Shown here: piece by piece, positions 17,524-36,040 of the stretch | How positions within the stretch are numbered: position 1 is the first letter of the stretch | How the letters are laid out: each line of letters opens with the position of its first letter | Assembly (NCBI GenBank): GCA_019234815.1 | Contig: JAFALA010000068.1 | Span: forward strand, 1-64,000 | Length of the DNA stretch: 64,000 nucleotides | From: Burkholderiaceae bacterium | GTDB lineage: Bacteria; Pseudomonadota; Gammaproteobacteria; Burkholderiales; Burkholderiaceae_C | Direction: 5' to 3' | Translations under genes and position numbers: made by a program | Notes under the pieces: model-generated | Told to the model about the DNA's origin: nothing | What the model saw: only the letters and a program-made list of their open reading frames with translations | Database searches by the model: none

Positions 17524-18228
17524 TCAGCCTCGGCGCCTCAGCGCGTGCTCGCATTCGGCCACGTCGCAGTGCTCGCAGGCCCAGGCGCGCAAGCCGCCAA
17601 CCTGGGCCTGGCGCTGGACCAGGCGGCTGAACAGCCCTGGGCCTGAGTCTTGAGGCGCAAGGCTCAGCAGCACCGGCGTGATGGCGTTCAAGGCGGCGTC
17701 CAGGCGCGCCGGTCCTTGGCCCGTCACGACGCTGAAGGGCGTGCCGAAGTTGCGCAAGGCCTGGCGAAGCAGCGCATCCACCGGCGCACGCACATGGGGG
17801 CCGTCGCGCTGCAGGCCGTCGGCCACCCAGGGCAGGTCCAGGCCCATCAGCAGGGTCTGCTCGCAGCGCCGGTGAAATTGCCGGGCTGTGTCGTACAGGC
17901 GGGTGTCCGCAAACAGCAGGTCGCTGTAGACCGCCGTCATCAAGGGCGTGGTGTCGCAGATCACCAGATCGTGCCTGAGCGCCGCGGCTTCAATCAGGTC
18001 GATCTGCACTTGTGCAATGCCGGCCTGCTCGTCGATGCGGGGCGTGCGGCCCTGGGCGTCGCACCAATGGCGCAAGTGCTCGTCGACTGGCGTCACGCGG
18101 AGCCGCGTGGTCTGGCTCAGGTGCTCGGTGAGCGCGAGAGCCAGGCTGCTCTTGCCCGTGCTTTCCGCGCCGACCAGGGCAATGCACAAGCCCTTGACGG
18201 CTTCAGCAGGCGCTGGCGTGCTGTCCAT
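17524..18228 (-). CDS. NadR-like nucleotide-binding kinase/ATPase
   Basis: CIALVGAESTGKSSLALALTEHL P-loop; adjacent to and overlapping pnuC; C-terminal ACEHCDVAECEH. Confidence 0.8.
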   Translation of the reverse strand: MDSTPAPAEAVKGLCIALVGAESTGKSSLALALTEHLSQTTRLRVTPVDEHLRHWCDAQGRTPRIDEQAGIAQVQIDLIEAAALRHDLVICDTTPLMTAVYSDLLFADTRLYDTARQFHRRCEQTLLMGLDLPWVADGLQRDGPHVRAPVDALLRQALRNFGTPFSVVTGQGPARLDAALNAITPVLLSLAPQDSGPGLFSRLVQRQAQVGGLRAWACEHCDVAECEHALRRRG

Positions 18229-18868
18229 GCTGGCGTTGCTGGATCTGCCGTAGCTGTTTCTGCCAGGCCCGCCACCCGGCCACCGACATGGGGATGAAGA
18301 CGGCATAGAGCAGCACGGTGAGCCAGTAGCCCTTGAAGGCGAACAGGCCCACGCTGACCACGTTCACCACGACCCAGACGGTCCAGTTCTCGCGGTATTT
18401 GCGGCCCAGCAGCCACTGGCCGGTGAGGCTGGCCACGGTGGGGAAGGCGTCCCAGTAGGGCAGCGGCGAATCGGTGTGGCTGTGCAGGAACCAGCCCAGC
18501 ATGGGCCACAGCATCAGCGTCGTCATGCCCGCCACCCAGATGCCCTTGGCGTCCAGGCGACGCACGTGCAGCGCCTGGCCGTCGGCCGTGCGGCCGCGCA
18601 GCCACTGCCACCAGCCCCAGACGGCGAGGCTGGCGAACAGCAGCTGCAGGCTCGCCTCGCCATAGAGCTTGCCGCTCCAGAACAGCAGGAAATACAGCAG
18701 CGAGCTGATCAGGGCCAGCGGCCACGCCAGCACCTGTTCGCGCATATTGCAGACCACCATCCAGATCGACAGCACGAAGGCCAGCAGCTCGACCCACGTG
18801 ATGGGGCTGCCCAGCGCTTCGAAGGCGGGCGCAAACAGCGGTGCAAGCCAGATCAGCAGGGCGTCCAT
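18203..18868 (-). CDS. pnuC: Nicotinamide riboside transporter PnuC
   Basis: VELLAFVLSIWMVVCNMREQVLAWPLALISSLLYFLLFWSGKLYGEASLQLLFASLAVWGWWQWL. Confidence 0.9.
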   Translation of the reverse strand: MDALLIWLAPLFAPAFEALGSPITWVELLAFVLSIWMVVCNMREQVLAWPLALISSLLYFLLFWSGKLYGEASLQLLFASLAVWGWWQWLRGRTADGQALHVRRLDAKGIWVAGMTTLMLWPMLGWFLHSHTDSPLPYWDAFPTVASLTGQWLLGRKYRENWTVWVVVNVVSVGLFAFKGYWLTVLLYAVFIPMSVAGWRAWQKQLRQIQQRQHGQHASAC

Positions 18869-18887
18869 GAGGGTGTGCGGAGGAGGC

Positions 18888-19157
18888 TCAGTGTTGAATC
18901 TGGACGTAGATCTCGTCCGGCTTCACCATGCCCAGCTCCATGCGGGCTTTTTCCTCGACCATCTCCAAGCCTTCGCGCAAGTCGCGAAGCTCGGCCTGCA
19001 ATTGCGCGTTGCGGGCGCGGATCTGCTCGTTGGCCTCCAACTGCGATTGCAACTGGGCACGCAGCTGAACGCCGCGACCTAGGCCCCCTTTGCCGAACCA
19101 AAGCTGGGCCTGGATGACCACCAGGAAGGTGGCAAGAACGACGGCGAGCGTTTTCAC
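18888..19157 (-). CDS. ftsB: Cell division protein FtsB
   Basis: Short TM plus coiled coil, QAQLWFGKGGLGRGVQLRAQLQSQLEANEQIRARNAQLQAEL; next to eno. Confidence 0.9.
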   Translation of the reverse strand: MKTLAVVLATFLVVIQAQLWFGKGGLGRGVQLRAQLQSQLEANEQIRARNAQLQAELRDLREGLEMVEEKARMELGMVKPDEIYVQIQH

Positions 19158-19193
19158 GCGGCTGAGTTTAGCCCGAGCGCTTGAGCCCGGGTC

Positions 19194-20480
<1,287 letters not shown>

Positions 20481-20571
20481 TCAAGGTCTCCAGAAGGTCA
20501 GAAATTCTTGCGGCCGCATGGTGCCAGCTTTCAGTTACCGGCGCTGAACAAGATGCGACGGCGTGCGGGGC

Positions 20572-21429
20572 TCAGCAGCTGAAATCGTTCTCTAACAGCG
20601 GCTGCGTCTTGACCACGCGGTCCAGCGCCACCAACTGCTCCAGCAGGGTCTTCATGTGCTTGAGTGGCACGGCGTTCGGGCCGTCGCTGAAGGCTTCGGC
20701 CGGGTTCGGGTGTGTCTCCATGAAGAGGCCGGCCACACCGGCGCCCACGCCGGCCCGGGCCAGCACCGGCACCATCTCGCGCGCACCACCGCTCGTGCCA
20801 CCGAGTCCGCCAGGCTTCTGCACGGAGTGGGTGACGTCGAACACCACCGGAGCGCCCGTGTCGCGCATGACGGCCAGGCTCGTCATGTCGGCGACCAGGT
20901 TGTTGTAGCCGAAGCTGACGCCGCGCTCACAGGCGAGGAAACGGTCCTCCGACAGGCCCACCTCACCGGCGGCGGCACGGGCCTTGTCGATGACGTTCTT
21001 CATGTCCCAGGGCGCAAGGAACTGGCCCTTTTTGATGTTCACCGGCCGGCCACTTTGCGCGACGGCACGAATGAAATCGGTCTGTCGGCACAGGAATGCC
21101 GGCGTCTGCAACACGTCGACGACGCTGGCGACCTCGGCCACCTGGGCGGCGTCATGCACGTCAGTCAGCACAGGCAGGCCAGTCTGGCGGCGGACCTCGT
21201 CGAGGATCTTCAAGCCGGCCTCCATGCCGACACCGCGCTTGCTGGTGCCGGACGAACGGTTGGCCTTGTCGAACGATCCCTTGTAGATCAGCGGAATGCC
21301 GAGCGTGGCACACGCCTCCTTCAGCAGGCCCGCAACGTCGAGCGAGAGTTGCAGCCCCTCGATCGAGCAGGTGCCCGCGATCAGGAAGAAAGGCTTGTCG
21401 ACGCCGACGTCGAATCCGCACAGTTTCAT
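20572..21429 (-). CDS. kdsA: 3-deoxy-8-phosphooctulonate synthase
   Basis: [14 protein letters not shown]...[12 protein letters not shown]...[14 protein letters not shown]. Confidence 0.97.
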   Translation of the reverse strand: MKLCGFDVGVDKPFFLIAGTCSIEGLQLSLDVAGLLKEACATLGIPLIYKGSFDKANRSSGTSKRGVGMEAGLKILDEVRRQTGLPVLTDVHDAAQVAEVASVVDVLQTPAFLCRQTDFIRAVAQSGRPVNIKKGQFLAPWDMKNVIDKARAAAGEVGLSEDRFLACERGVSFGYNNLVADMTSLAVMRDTGAPVVFDVTHSVQKPGGLGGTSGGAREMVPVLARAGVGAGVAGLFMETHPNPAEAFSDGPNAVPLKHMKTLLEQLVALDRVVKTQPLLENDFSC

Positions 21430-21435
21430 TTCAGT

Positions 21436-21506
21436 GCCGCCCGGCCGCCCGAAGGCGCTGAAGCACCCCCTCGGGGGGCAGTGAACAAAGTGAGCGTGGG
21501 GGTTGT
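21436..21506. repeat. Intergenic palindromic repeat
   Basis: GCCGCCCGGCCGCCCGAAGGCGCTGAAGCACCCCCTCGGGGGGCAGTGAACAAAGTGAGCGTGGGGG between kdsA and pyrG; hairpin core CCCCCTCGGGGGG. Confidence 0.55.
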
Positions 21507-21514
21507 CATTTCAA

Positions 21515-26681
<5,167 letters not shown>

Positions 26682-26748
26682 GTCTTTGATTTTTTCTCCG
26701 GCGCAGGGCGCATCTCGGAAGTGGTGCGGATTATCTTTGACGCCGTCG

Positions 26749-27303
26749 TCAGGATTGCGGCACCAGCTCGATCTTCAGCCCGTCGGACCTGACCTCGATG
26801 CGCCCGACGGTGTATCCCAGCTTGTAGGCGGTCCCCAGCTCTTCCGGCTTGAACTGGCGCAGCACAAAGCCTTCGAAGCGCTGCTCCAGCTGAGGGGCCG
26901 CGAGGCGATTGATGTGGGCCTGCATCTGCGGGGCCACGCCGTCGATCTGGAATTGGTCCACCTGCACGTGGACCAGCTTCAGGCTCAGCGTTGGCGCATC
27001 GAATTGAAGTCCGGCCCGGAAGGCGAAATCACCGCCCTTGTCGTGGCCCAGCAACCTGTCGTGCAGGTTCAGGTGCACCGACAGGGCCAGTTGCTGGGTC
27101 TCAGGCAGCAGGCGCAGCCGGGGCGATTCCACCTTGAGCGTGAAGACCTCGAGTACGGGGCGCTCCAGCGGCAGCACCTGATCCAACTTGGCTTGCAATT
27201 CGTGCGCAGAGACCTGCACGGACTGCGGCCCCACCAGATGGGCGCAGGCGCTCAGGAGAGCGGTCAGCAGAACGGCAGCGATGAAAGAGCGCAATGTTGA
27301 CAT
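26749..27303 (-). CDS. DUF1439-like lipoprotein
   Basis: [23 protein letters not shown] lipobox; beta-rich small protein. Confidence 0.7.
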   Translation of the reverse strand: MSTLRSFIAAVLLTALLSACAHLVGPQSVQVSAHELQAKLDQVLPLERPVLEVFTLKVESPRLRLLPETQQLALSVHLNLHDRLLGHDKGGDFAFRAGLQFDAPTLSLKLVHVQVDQFQIDGVAPQMQAHINRLAAPQLEQRFEGFVLRQFKPEELGTAYKLGYTVGRIEVRSDGLKIELVPQS

Positions 27304-27328
27304 GGGCGACGGATTCATTCAGGGCACT

Positions 27329-28987
27329 TCAGGGAATGCGGCGGTACAGCTGGTTGGCTTGCAAACGGTCGCGCGGACCCTTGACCGCCGCCACCCATTG
27401 CCAGAACTCAGGCACCTGGGGCCGGACCCCGTCCGGGCTCAGTTGCAGGGCAAAGTCGCAACTGGACTGCTGCAGCGGCGTGACGGCGTCCACGCGCCAG
27501 TGCCCGTCCACCTCCAGCGAGGCGATGGTCGACAGGGCCTGACCGGGCGCGGCAATGCAGCGGGCCTCGGACGGGATGTGCTGGCGCAGCTTTTGCACCA
27601 GCGAGCGATTGCTGAGCGCGAAATCAACCTCGGGCAGCATCAGCGTGACGGCGAGCAGCCAGCAAAGGGCCACGCCGCCCGCGGGCAGCACCAGGCTTTT
27701 CCAGAGCGCATGCTGGTGCCTGGCGGTTCGCCAGCGCACCAGGGCCATCCACGCGCTGGTGCCCACCAGCGCGAGCACCAACTCGAAGAGATTGAAGCCG
27801 GGTTGGTAGCCGATCAGCAGATCCTTGACGTTGACCAGCAATTGCGGCGGCCAGCCCGTCTGGATGGCCACGTAGTAGAGCCAGATGAACAGCGCGGCGG
27901 AGGTGAAGAAGAACACCGAGAACCAGTCGACCATGGCCGAGCCGCTGCGGCTGAACGTGGGCAGGGCAAAACTTGCCAGCACGGCCAGGGCCGGCAGGCC
28001 CAGCATCAAAGCGCGATCCGAGCCGTCGAGCGCAATGCAGCTGACCAGCGTGATGCCAAAAGCCAGCAGCGGCACGCTCACATGGCGGCGCGTCCAGTAA
28101 CGCCGCCAGCGCCACAAGGTCCACAGGCCCAGCGGCCAGGCCGGCCAGCCGAACCAGACCAGCAGCGATGCGACACGCACCGGCAGGCCGGTATCCAGAT
28201 GCGCCGTGACGCGCCAGGCCCAGGTGTGCAGGGCCCATCCGCAGGCGACCGAAATCAGCGTGGCCAGGGCCAGCCAGGGCCGGCTTTCGCGAGCCGGGTC
28301 GTAGCTCGAGCGCCAAAGAATCCAGCATCCCAGCGTGCCCAGGCCCACGGCAAGCGCCGGCGCTGCCGATGCCGCCAGCATTGGCAGGGCCAGCATCAGG
28401 CTGAGCCGGCCCTTGAGCGGCTTGAAGGGCAGTGCCGCCATGCCATACACGAACAGCGACATCGCCAGCAACTGCACGAGTTCGGGCGTGGTCTCATGGC
28501 CCAGGCGCAGCAGTCCCAGCGAGGCCACCAGGGCCAGCACGGCGCCATCGGCCAGCGCACGCGCGTAGTCGGCCGCATGGGCTTCGCCGCCGAAGGCGAA
28601 TGCCACCGGCTGGGCCGCGTCGGTGCGGGCCAGATGAAAGGTGCTGTACCAGACCAGCGTCAGCACGCCGATCAGCATCAGCCCGAAGGGCATGCGCGCG
28701 GCCAGGGCCGGATCGAGAAAAGGCAACGCCTTGATGGCGATGGCACCCAGCCAATACGGCAGGGCACCGCCGTCAGCGCTCAAGCCGCCCATCATCGGGT
28801 GCAGCCAGGGGCTGTGGCCGCTGGCGATCTGGGCCATGAAGCCGTAGGCTGTCAGATCGGCATTGCGCCAGGGGTCGCGTCCGAACAGGCCGGGCAGGAC
28901 GTAGGCGGCGCAAAACAGCAGCAGGGCGAGTCGGGGCAGGCGTTGCGCGCCGCGTTCCGGAACGATGGCGGGTGAGGGGAGATTCAC
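27329..28987 (-). CDS. Polytopic membrane glycosyltransferase-like (ArnT/GT39-type) protein
   Basis: Multiple TM segments, RDPWRNADLTAYGFMAQIASGHSPWLHP; GTG start at 28987. Confidence 0.65.
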   Translation of the reverse strand: MNLPSPAIVPERGAQRLPRLALLLFCAAYVLPGLFGRDPWRNADLTAYGFMAQIASGHSPWLHPMMGGLSADGGALPYWLGAIAIKALPFLDPALAARMPFGLMLIGVLTLVWYSTFHLARTDAAQPVAFAFGGEAHAADYARALADGAVLALVASLGLLRLGHETTPELVQLLAMSLFVYGMAALPFKPLKGRLSLMLALPMLAASAAPALAVGLGTLGCWILWRSSYDPARESRPWLALATLISVACGWALHTWAWRVTAHLDTGLPVRVASLLVWFGWPAWPLGLWTLWRWRRYWTRRHVSVPLLAFGITLVSCIALDGSDRALMLGLPALAVLASFALPTFSRSGSAMVDWFSVFFFTSAALFIWLYYVAIQTGWPPQLLVNVKDLLIGYQPGFNLFELVLALVGTSAWMALVRWRTARHQHALWKSLVLPAGGVALCWLLAVTLMLPEVDFALSNRSLVQKLRQHIPSEARCIAAPGQALSTIASLEVDGHWRVDAVTPLQQSSCDFALQLSPDGVRPQVPEFWQWVAAVKGPRDRLQANQLYRRIP

Positions 28988-29098
28988 ATGAATTCGATTT
29001 TTTGTGCAGCGCGCATGATGCCCCAAAACACGCTGTGGGCTGGCGGGCGGCACACAAGGATTTGTGAAGCCGTTGATGACGAACGGACGCGACAAATG

Positions 29099-29126
29099 AA
29101 AAAGGCAGCCTGAGCTGCCTTTTTTT
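29099..29126 (-). terminator. Intrinsic terminator downstream of rpmE
   Basis: AAAAAGGCAGC-CTGA-GCTGCCTTTTTTT (read on the minus strand after rpmE). Confidence 0.8.
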
Positions 29127-29143
29127 GCATGAAGCGGGAAGTC

Positions 29144-29404
29144 TTACTTCTTGGCGCCCAGGCGTGCAAACTTGTTGCGGAACTTTTCGACACGGCCGCC
29201 CAGCGAGTCGATGCTCTTTTGGGTGCCGGTGTAGAAGGGGTGCGATTCGCTGGTGGTTTCCAGCTTGACGAGAGGCAATTCGCGGCCGTCGTCCATCTTC
29301 ACGGTTTCCTTCGATTGCACGGTCGAGCGCGTGACAAACTTGAAGCCGTTGGACTGGTCCACGAAGCACACTTCGCGGTAATTGGGGTGAATGCCTTCTT
29401 TCAT
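29144..29404 (-). CDS. rpmE2: Ribosomal protein L31 type B
   Basis: [60 protein letters not shown]; lacks the zinc Cys set. Confidence 0.93.
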   Translation of the reverse strand: MKEGIHPNYREVCFVDQSNGFKFVTRSTVQSKETVKMDDGRELPLVKLETTSESHPFYTGTQKSIDSLGGRVEKFRNKFARLGAKK

Positions 29405-29450
29405 GGGAAACCTCTTGCCGTATCTGTTGACAGTGCCGGGAGCCACGCCC

Positions 29451-29500
29451 TTGAAACGTTCTCGAAACGTTCTTGAAACGTTCTTGAAATCTTGAAACGC
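29451..29500. repeat. Short tandem repeat (unit ~TTGAAACGTTC)
   Basis: TTGAAACGTTC TCGAAACGTTC TTGAAACGTTC TTGAAATC TTGAAACGC. Confidence 0.8.
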
Positions 29501-29568
29501 TTTTTAAATGCAGGGCGCACTTTCCGACGGCGGAAAACCAGTGATTCTATACCAGAATCAGCCGTTTA

Positions 29569-30831
29569 TCACCCGCCTCTGCGCATCATGTCGAAGAAAT
29601 CGTGGTTGTTCTTGGACGATTTCATCTTGTCGAGGATGAATTCCATCGCCTCGATTTCGTCCATGTTGTAGAGCAGCTTGCGCAGAATCCAGCTCTTTTG
29701 CAGGATCTCGGGCTTGAGAAGCAGCTCTTCGCGGCGCGTGCCGGACTTGTTGATCTGGATCGAGGGATAGACGCGCTTCTCGGCCATGCGGCGATCCAGG
29801 TGGATTTCGCAATTGCCGGTGCCCTTGAACTCTTCGTAGATCACTTCGTCCATGCGGCTGCCGGTGTCGATCAGCGCGGTGCCGATGATGGTCAGCGAGC
29901 CGCCTTCCTCGACGTTGCGGGCCGCGCCGAAGAAGCGCTTGGGGCGCTGCAGGGCGTTGGCGTCCACGCCGCCGGTCAGCACCTTGCCGCTGGAAGGCAG
30001 CACGTTGTTGTAGGCGCGTGCCAGGCGGGTGATGGAGTCGAGCAGGATGACGACGTCCTTCTTCAGCTCGACCAGGCGCTTGGCGCGTTCGATCACCATT
30101 TCGGCGACCTGCACGTGGCGGGCCGCGGGTTCGTCGAAGGTCGAGCTGATGACCTCGCCGCGCACGGTGCGCACCATTTCGGTCACTTCTTCGGGGCGCT
30201 CATCGACCAGCAGCACGATCAGGTGGGCATCCGGATGGTTGGCCACGATGGCGTGGGCCAACTGCTGCATCATCATCGTCTTGCCGGTCTTGGGCTGGGC
30301 GACGATCAGGGCGCGCTGGCCTTTGCCGATCGGCGCGATCAGGTCGATGATGCGGCCGGTGATGTTCTCTTCGCTCTTGATGTCGCGCTCGAGCTTGAAC
30401 TGCTCCTTGGGGAACAAGGGCGTCAAGTTCTCGAACATGATCTTGTGCTTGCTCTCCTCGGGGGTAAGGCCGTTGACGCGGTCCACCTTGACGAGCGCGA
30501 AATAGCGTTCGCCGTCCTTGGGGACGCGCACTTCGCCTTCGATCATGTCGCCGGTGTGCAGGTTGAAGCGGCGGATCTGGCTGGGGCTCAGGTAGATGTC
30601 GTCGGTCGACGCCATGTAGCTGGTGTCCAGCGAGCGCAGGAAGCCGAAGCCGTCGGGCAGGACTTCGAGCACGCCGTCTCCAAAGACCTGTTCGCCCGCC
30701 TTGGCGCGCTTTTTCATGATCGCGAACATCAGCTCCTGCTTGCGCAAGCGAGCGACGTTGTCGATCTCCAGTTCTTCGCCCATCTTGATCAGGGCAGAGA
30801 CGTGAAGCGCTTTCAGTTCAGAAAGATGCAT
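29569..30831 (-). CDS. rho: Transcription termination factor Rho
   Basis: [38 protein letters not shown]...[21 protein letters not shown]. Confidence 0.98.
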   Translation of the reverse strand: MHLSELKALHVSALIKMGEELEIDNVARLRKQELMFAIMKKRAKAGEQVFGDGVLEVLPDGFGFLRSLDTSYMASTDDIYLSPSQIRRFNLHTGDMIEGEVRVPKDGERYFALVKVDRVNGLTPEESKHKIMFENLTPLFPKEQFKLERDIKSEENITGRIIDLIAPIGKGQRALIVAQPKTGKTMMMQQLAHAIVANHPDAHLIVLLVDERPEEVTEMVRTVRGEVISSTFDEPAARHVQVAEMVIERAKRLVELKKDVVILLDSITRLARAYNNVLPSSGKVLTGGVDANALQRPKRFFGAARNVEEGGSLTIIGTALIDTGSRMDEVIYEEFKGTGNCEIHLDRRMAEKRVYPSIQINKSGTRREELLLKPEILQKSWILRKLLYNMDEIEAMEFILDKMKSSKNNHDFFDMMRRGG

Positions 30832-31086
30832 GTGGGAAACCCGGTTGGGTCGTCCAAGGTTCGCCAAAAACCTGGGACACAAACTTCGGACGCCGCCGCA
30901 CGGAACTCATGGATGCGCGAAACCTCGCGATGAGCCAGTCTTGAAACTACGGGAGCTTGGGCGCCGAGTCCACGCGCCTGAGCCGCTGGGCGGCAAAGGG
31001 CATGTTGGCAATCGTTGCTGGAGCGTGCGGAAGGATGGTCCCCTTGGGGTGGTCCTTCCGCCGCGCTTCGCAGCAAGTATAGGGGA

Positions 31087-31416
31087 TTATAGGTTGGCGT
31101 CGAGGAAAGACGTCAACTGGGCCTTGTTCAGGGCGCCGACTTTCGTGGCGGCGAGCTGGCCGCTCTTGAACAGCATCAGGGTGGGAATGCCGCGAATGCC
31201 GAACTTGGCGGGCACTTCGCGGTTTTCGTCGACGTTCATCTTGGCGATCTGCACGCGGCCTTCGTAACTCTTGGAGACATCGTCCAGGATCGGGGCAATC
31301 ATCTTGCAGGGGCCGCACCATTCGGCCCAGTAATCGACCAGCACGGGCGTGTCGGACTGGATGACGTCGGCTTCGAAAGATGCGTCGGAAATGTGTTTGA
31401 TCAGTTCACTGCTCAT
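31087..31416 (-). CDS. trxA: Thioredoxin
   Basis: [41 protein letters not shown]. Confidence 0.97.
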   Translation of the reverse strand: MSSELIKHISDASFEADVIQSDTPVLVDYWAEWCGPCKMIAPILDDVSKSYEGRVQIAKMNVDENREVPAKFGIRGIPTLMLFKSGQLAATKVGALNKAQLTSFLDANL

Positions 31417-31543
31417 GGAAGGAATCCTTGGACGGGCGGGGCTTGGGCATTCTGACACAAAGCCCAAGCCCCTGTTAGGGACTGCGCAAAAGGCGTCGGT
31501 GTGTTCTGCGTGTCCTCTTGATCGCATCGATCACGCGCCATGT

Positions 31544-31581
31544 GAAAAGAGGCTGGGAGTCAGGACTTCCAGCCTCTTTTC
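31544..31581 (-). terminator. Intrinsic terminator between tRNA-Pro and trxA
   Basis: GAAAAGAGGCTGG / CCAGCCTCTTTTC, 13-bp perfect stem. Confidence 0.8.
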
Positions 31582-31602
31582 AGGAATATCAGGTATTCAA
31601 GA

Positions 31603-31679
31603 TGGTCGGGGCGAGACGATTCGAACGTCCGACCCTCTGCTCCCAAAGCAGATGCGCTACCAGGCTGCGCTACGCCCCG
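31603..31679 (-). tRNA. tRNA-Pro(TGG)
   Basis: Minus strand CGGGGCGTAGCGCAGCCTGGTAGCGCATCTGCTTTGGGAGCAGAGGGTCGGACGTTCGAATCGTCTCGCCCCGACCA. Confidence 0.96.
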
Positions 31680-31928
31680 ACTGAGCCTTGCATTCTAGCC
31701 TGAGTTTTCATGGCCCCCGGAGTTCTTGCCTCCAGGTGCGCGCGGATGTCGGTTGGACTGCGGTGGTGGGGTTGCGGCCGCGTTGATGCAGGAACTGTCG
31801 CTTGAATGCTGCAAAACCGCGCGCGAATACCTCAATCTGGGGGATTCGCGAGGAAAGGGTCGAGGAGAAAAAATCTTGTCATATCGCATGTTCATCATGC
31901 ACATCAAACGCCGCGTCAGGAGCTTGCC

Positions 31929-32309
31929 ATGCCTCAGGTGTATTCCGTCGGACATCGATCGTTGTGGGTCAGCGCCATGGCCTATCTGTTGATGACGCTG
32001 GGGCTGGTCGGCCTCAGTGCCGCGGCTTGCGCCTGGTGGCTGGGCAACCTGGCTGCATTGCCGCTGTCCCTGTGGGCGGTATTGGCCGTGCCGGCTGGCT
32101 TTGCCTTGCTGCGCCGGCTGGAATGGGGCCGCTGGCTGGGCTGCGCGACTTTGCTCAGCCTGCTGCCGGCCATGCTGCTGGGCCTGTGGCTGGTGCGCGT
32201 TCAGGTGCTCAACGTCTGGGTGGCCTTGATTTGCCTGGCCTTGGGGGCCGGCAAGCTGGGCCTGCTGAACCACCTGTATTCGCGCCCGGTGCAGCAGGAA
32301 TTCGCCTGA
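31929..32309 (+). CDS. Small integral membrane protein, unknown
   Basis: MPQVYSVGHRSLWVSAMAYLLMTLGLVGLSAAACAWWLG...; about four TM helices. Confidence 0.6.
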   Translation: MPQVYSVGHRSLWVSAMAYLLMTLGLVGLSAAACAWWLGNLAALPLSLWAVLAVPAGFALLRRLEWGRWLGCATLLSLLPAMLLGLWLVRVQVLNVWVALICLALGAGKLGLLNHLYSRPVQQEFA

Positions 32310-32328
32310 TTGCGCCTGCGTCGCGCAT

Positions 32329-32769
32329 TCAGCGCATCTCGCCCGCAAGGTAGTACCAGACGGAGTCCTCGCGCACGAATCGGCTGATCTCGTGCAGCCG
32401 ATGGGCCCGGCCGCCGAATTTGCTGCGCGCCACGAATTCAACGGTCGCATGATCGGCATCCTGGACATGGTGCGCCTTGACCTCCAGCCCGAGCCATTTC
32501 AGCCCTGGCTCGTTGGGCCCCAAATGGGCGGGGCGTGTGCTGGCATGCCAGGTTGCCAGCAGGTAGTCGAGCCGGTCCAGCACATAAGCGCTGTATCGGG
32601 AGCGCATCAGCATGGACGCGTCCGCGGCGCCGAGTTCGCCGGAATCGGCGTGGCGCTGGTGAAGCGCGCCGCAGCATTGCAGGTAGCTCAAGTTGCCGCC
32701 GGGGGGCTGGCAAGGGCACAAGAGGGTAGCAAACCGGGCAGCGGGTGATTCGGGTTGGCGCGCTTTCAT
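32329..32769 (-). CDS. YchJ-family protein (UPF0225-like)
   Basis: CPCQPPGGNLSYLQCCGALHQRHADSGEL...LMRSRYSAYVLDRLDYLLATWHASTRP. Confidence 0.88.
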   Translation of the reverse strand: MKARQPESPAARFATLLCPCQPPGGNLSYLQCCGALHQRHADSGELGAADASMLMRSRYSAYVLDRLDYLLATWHASTRPAHLGPNEPGLKWLGLEVKAHHVQDADHATVEFVARSKFGGRAHRLHEISRFVREDSVWYYLAGEMR

Positions 32770-32803
32770 GGGGGCGCATCATGCCAGCTTCTAAAATGTC
32801 GCG

Positions 32804-35200
<2,397 letters not shown>

Positions 35201-35212
35201 ATCCCGGCCGCC

Positions 35213-36040
35213 TCAAGCCACTTCGTTCAAGGGTAGGTCGCGCGGGGCGCCGAACATGAAGCAGTCGACGAAGGTGAAGTACAGCGAGGCGTAGAACACC
35301 GTGCTGAGCAGCAGCCCCAGGCTCAAGCTCATCATGGGGACGGCACCGGGCAGCTCGAACAGGGTCAGGATCAGGCTGGTGATCACGCACAGGCTCACCA
35401 TCACGCCGAACCAGCACAGCGCGCTGACGGTGAAGGCCGCGCGATTGCGCCACACCCCCAGGGTGCTGGAAAACAGCGCCTGCATCGCGCCCTGGCCGCC
35501 CCAGTGCACCAAGGCCGGCGCGTGCCAGAACGGCACCGACAGCGTGGCCAGCAGGCCGACGCGGGCCACGATGCCCCAGAGCAGGCGCGGGTCGGTCATG
35601 GCGGCTTCCAGTGCGCTCGGGTCGACCGTGCCTTTTGACAGCAGGTCCTGCAGGTTTTGCAAGGCGCCTTCGTCGATCCAGTCCGCCAGCGCCATGATGC
35701 CGATGGTGGCCAGCGCATAGGCCAGGCCCAGGGCCAATTGCGTATTCCTGCGCTGCGGCGTGAGCTTCAGGGGCGAAATGAACACGGTCAACGTCGGACG
35801 CTTGCCTTGCAGGATCTGGTGGGTGGCCAGCATGAAACCCAGCGACACCAGGGGCAGGGCGGCTAGCACGAGCACGCTGCCGATGCCTGGAATCAGCGCC
35901 ACCACCATGCCGCTGAACATGAAGCCCAGCAGCAGCATCAGCAGGCTCATGGGCTTGCGCTGGAACACCTTGAAGCCGTGCCTGACCCACAGCACGCCAT
36001 TGCGCGCGGGAACCGTTTGCAAGTGCAGCGTGATGCTCAT
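35213..36040 (-). CDS. BPSS1780-type polytopic membrane protein
   Basis: MSITLHLQTVPARNGVLWVRHGFKVFQRKPMSLLMLLLGFMFSGMV; ATGA overlap with thrB. Confidence 0.75.
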   Translation of the reverse strand: MSITLHLQTVPARNGVLWVRHGFKVFQRKPMSLLMLLLGFMFSGMVVALIPGIGSVLVLAALPLVSLGFMLATHQILQGKRPTLTVFISPLKLTPQRRNTQLALGLAYALATIGIMALADWIDEGALQNLQDLLSKGTVDPSALEAAMTDPRLLWGIVARVGLLATLSVPFWHAPALVHWGGQGAMQALFSSTLGVWRNRAAFTVSALCWFGVMVSLCVITSLILTLFELPGAVPMMSLSLGLLLSTVFYASLYFTFVDCFMFGAPRDLPLNEVA

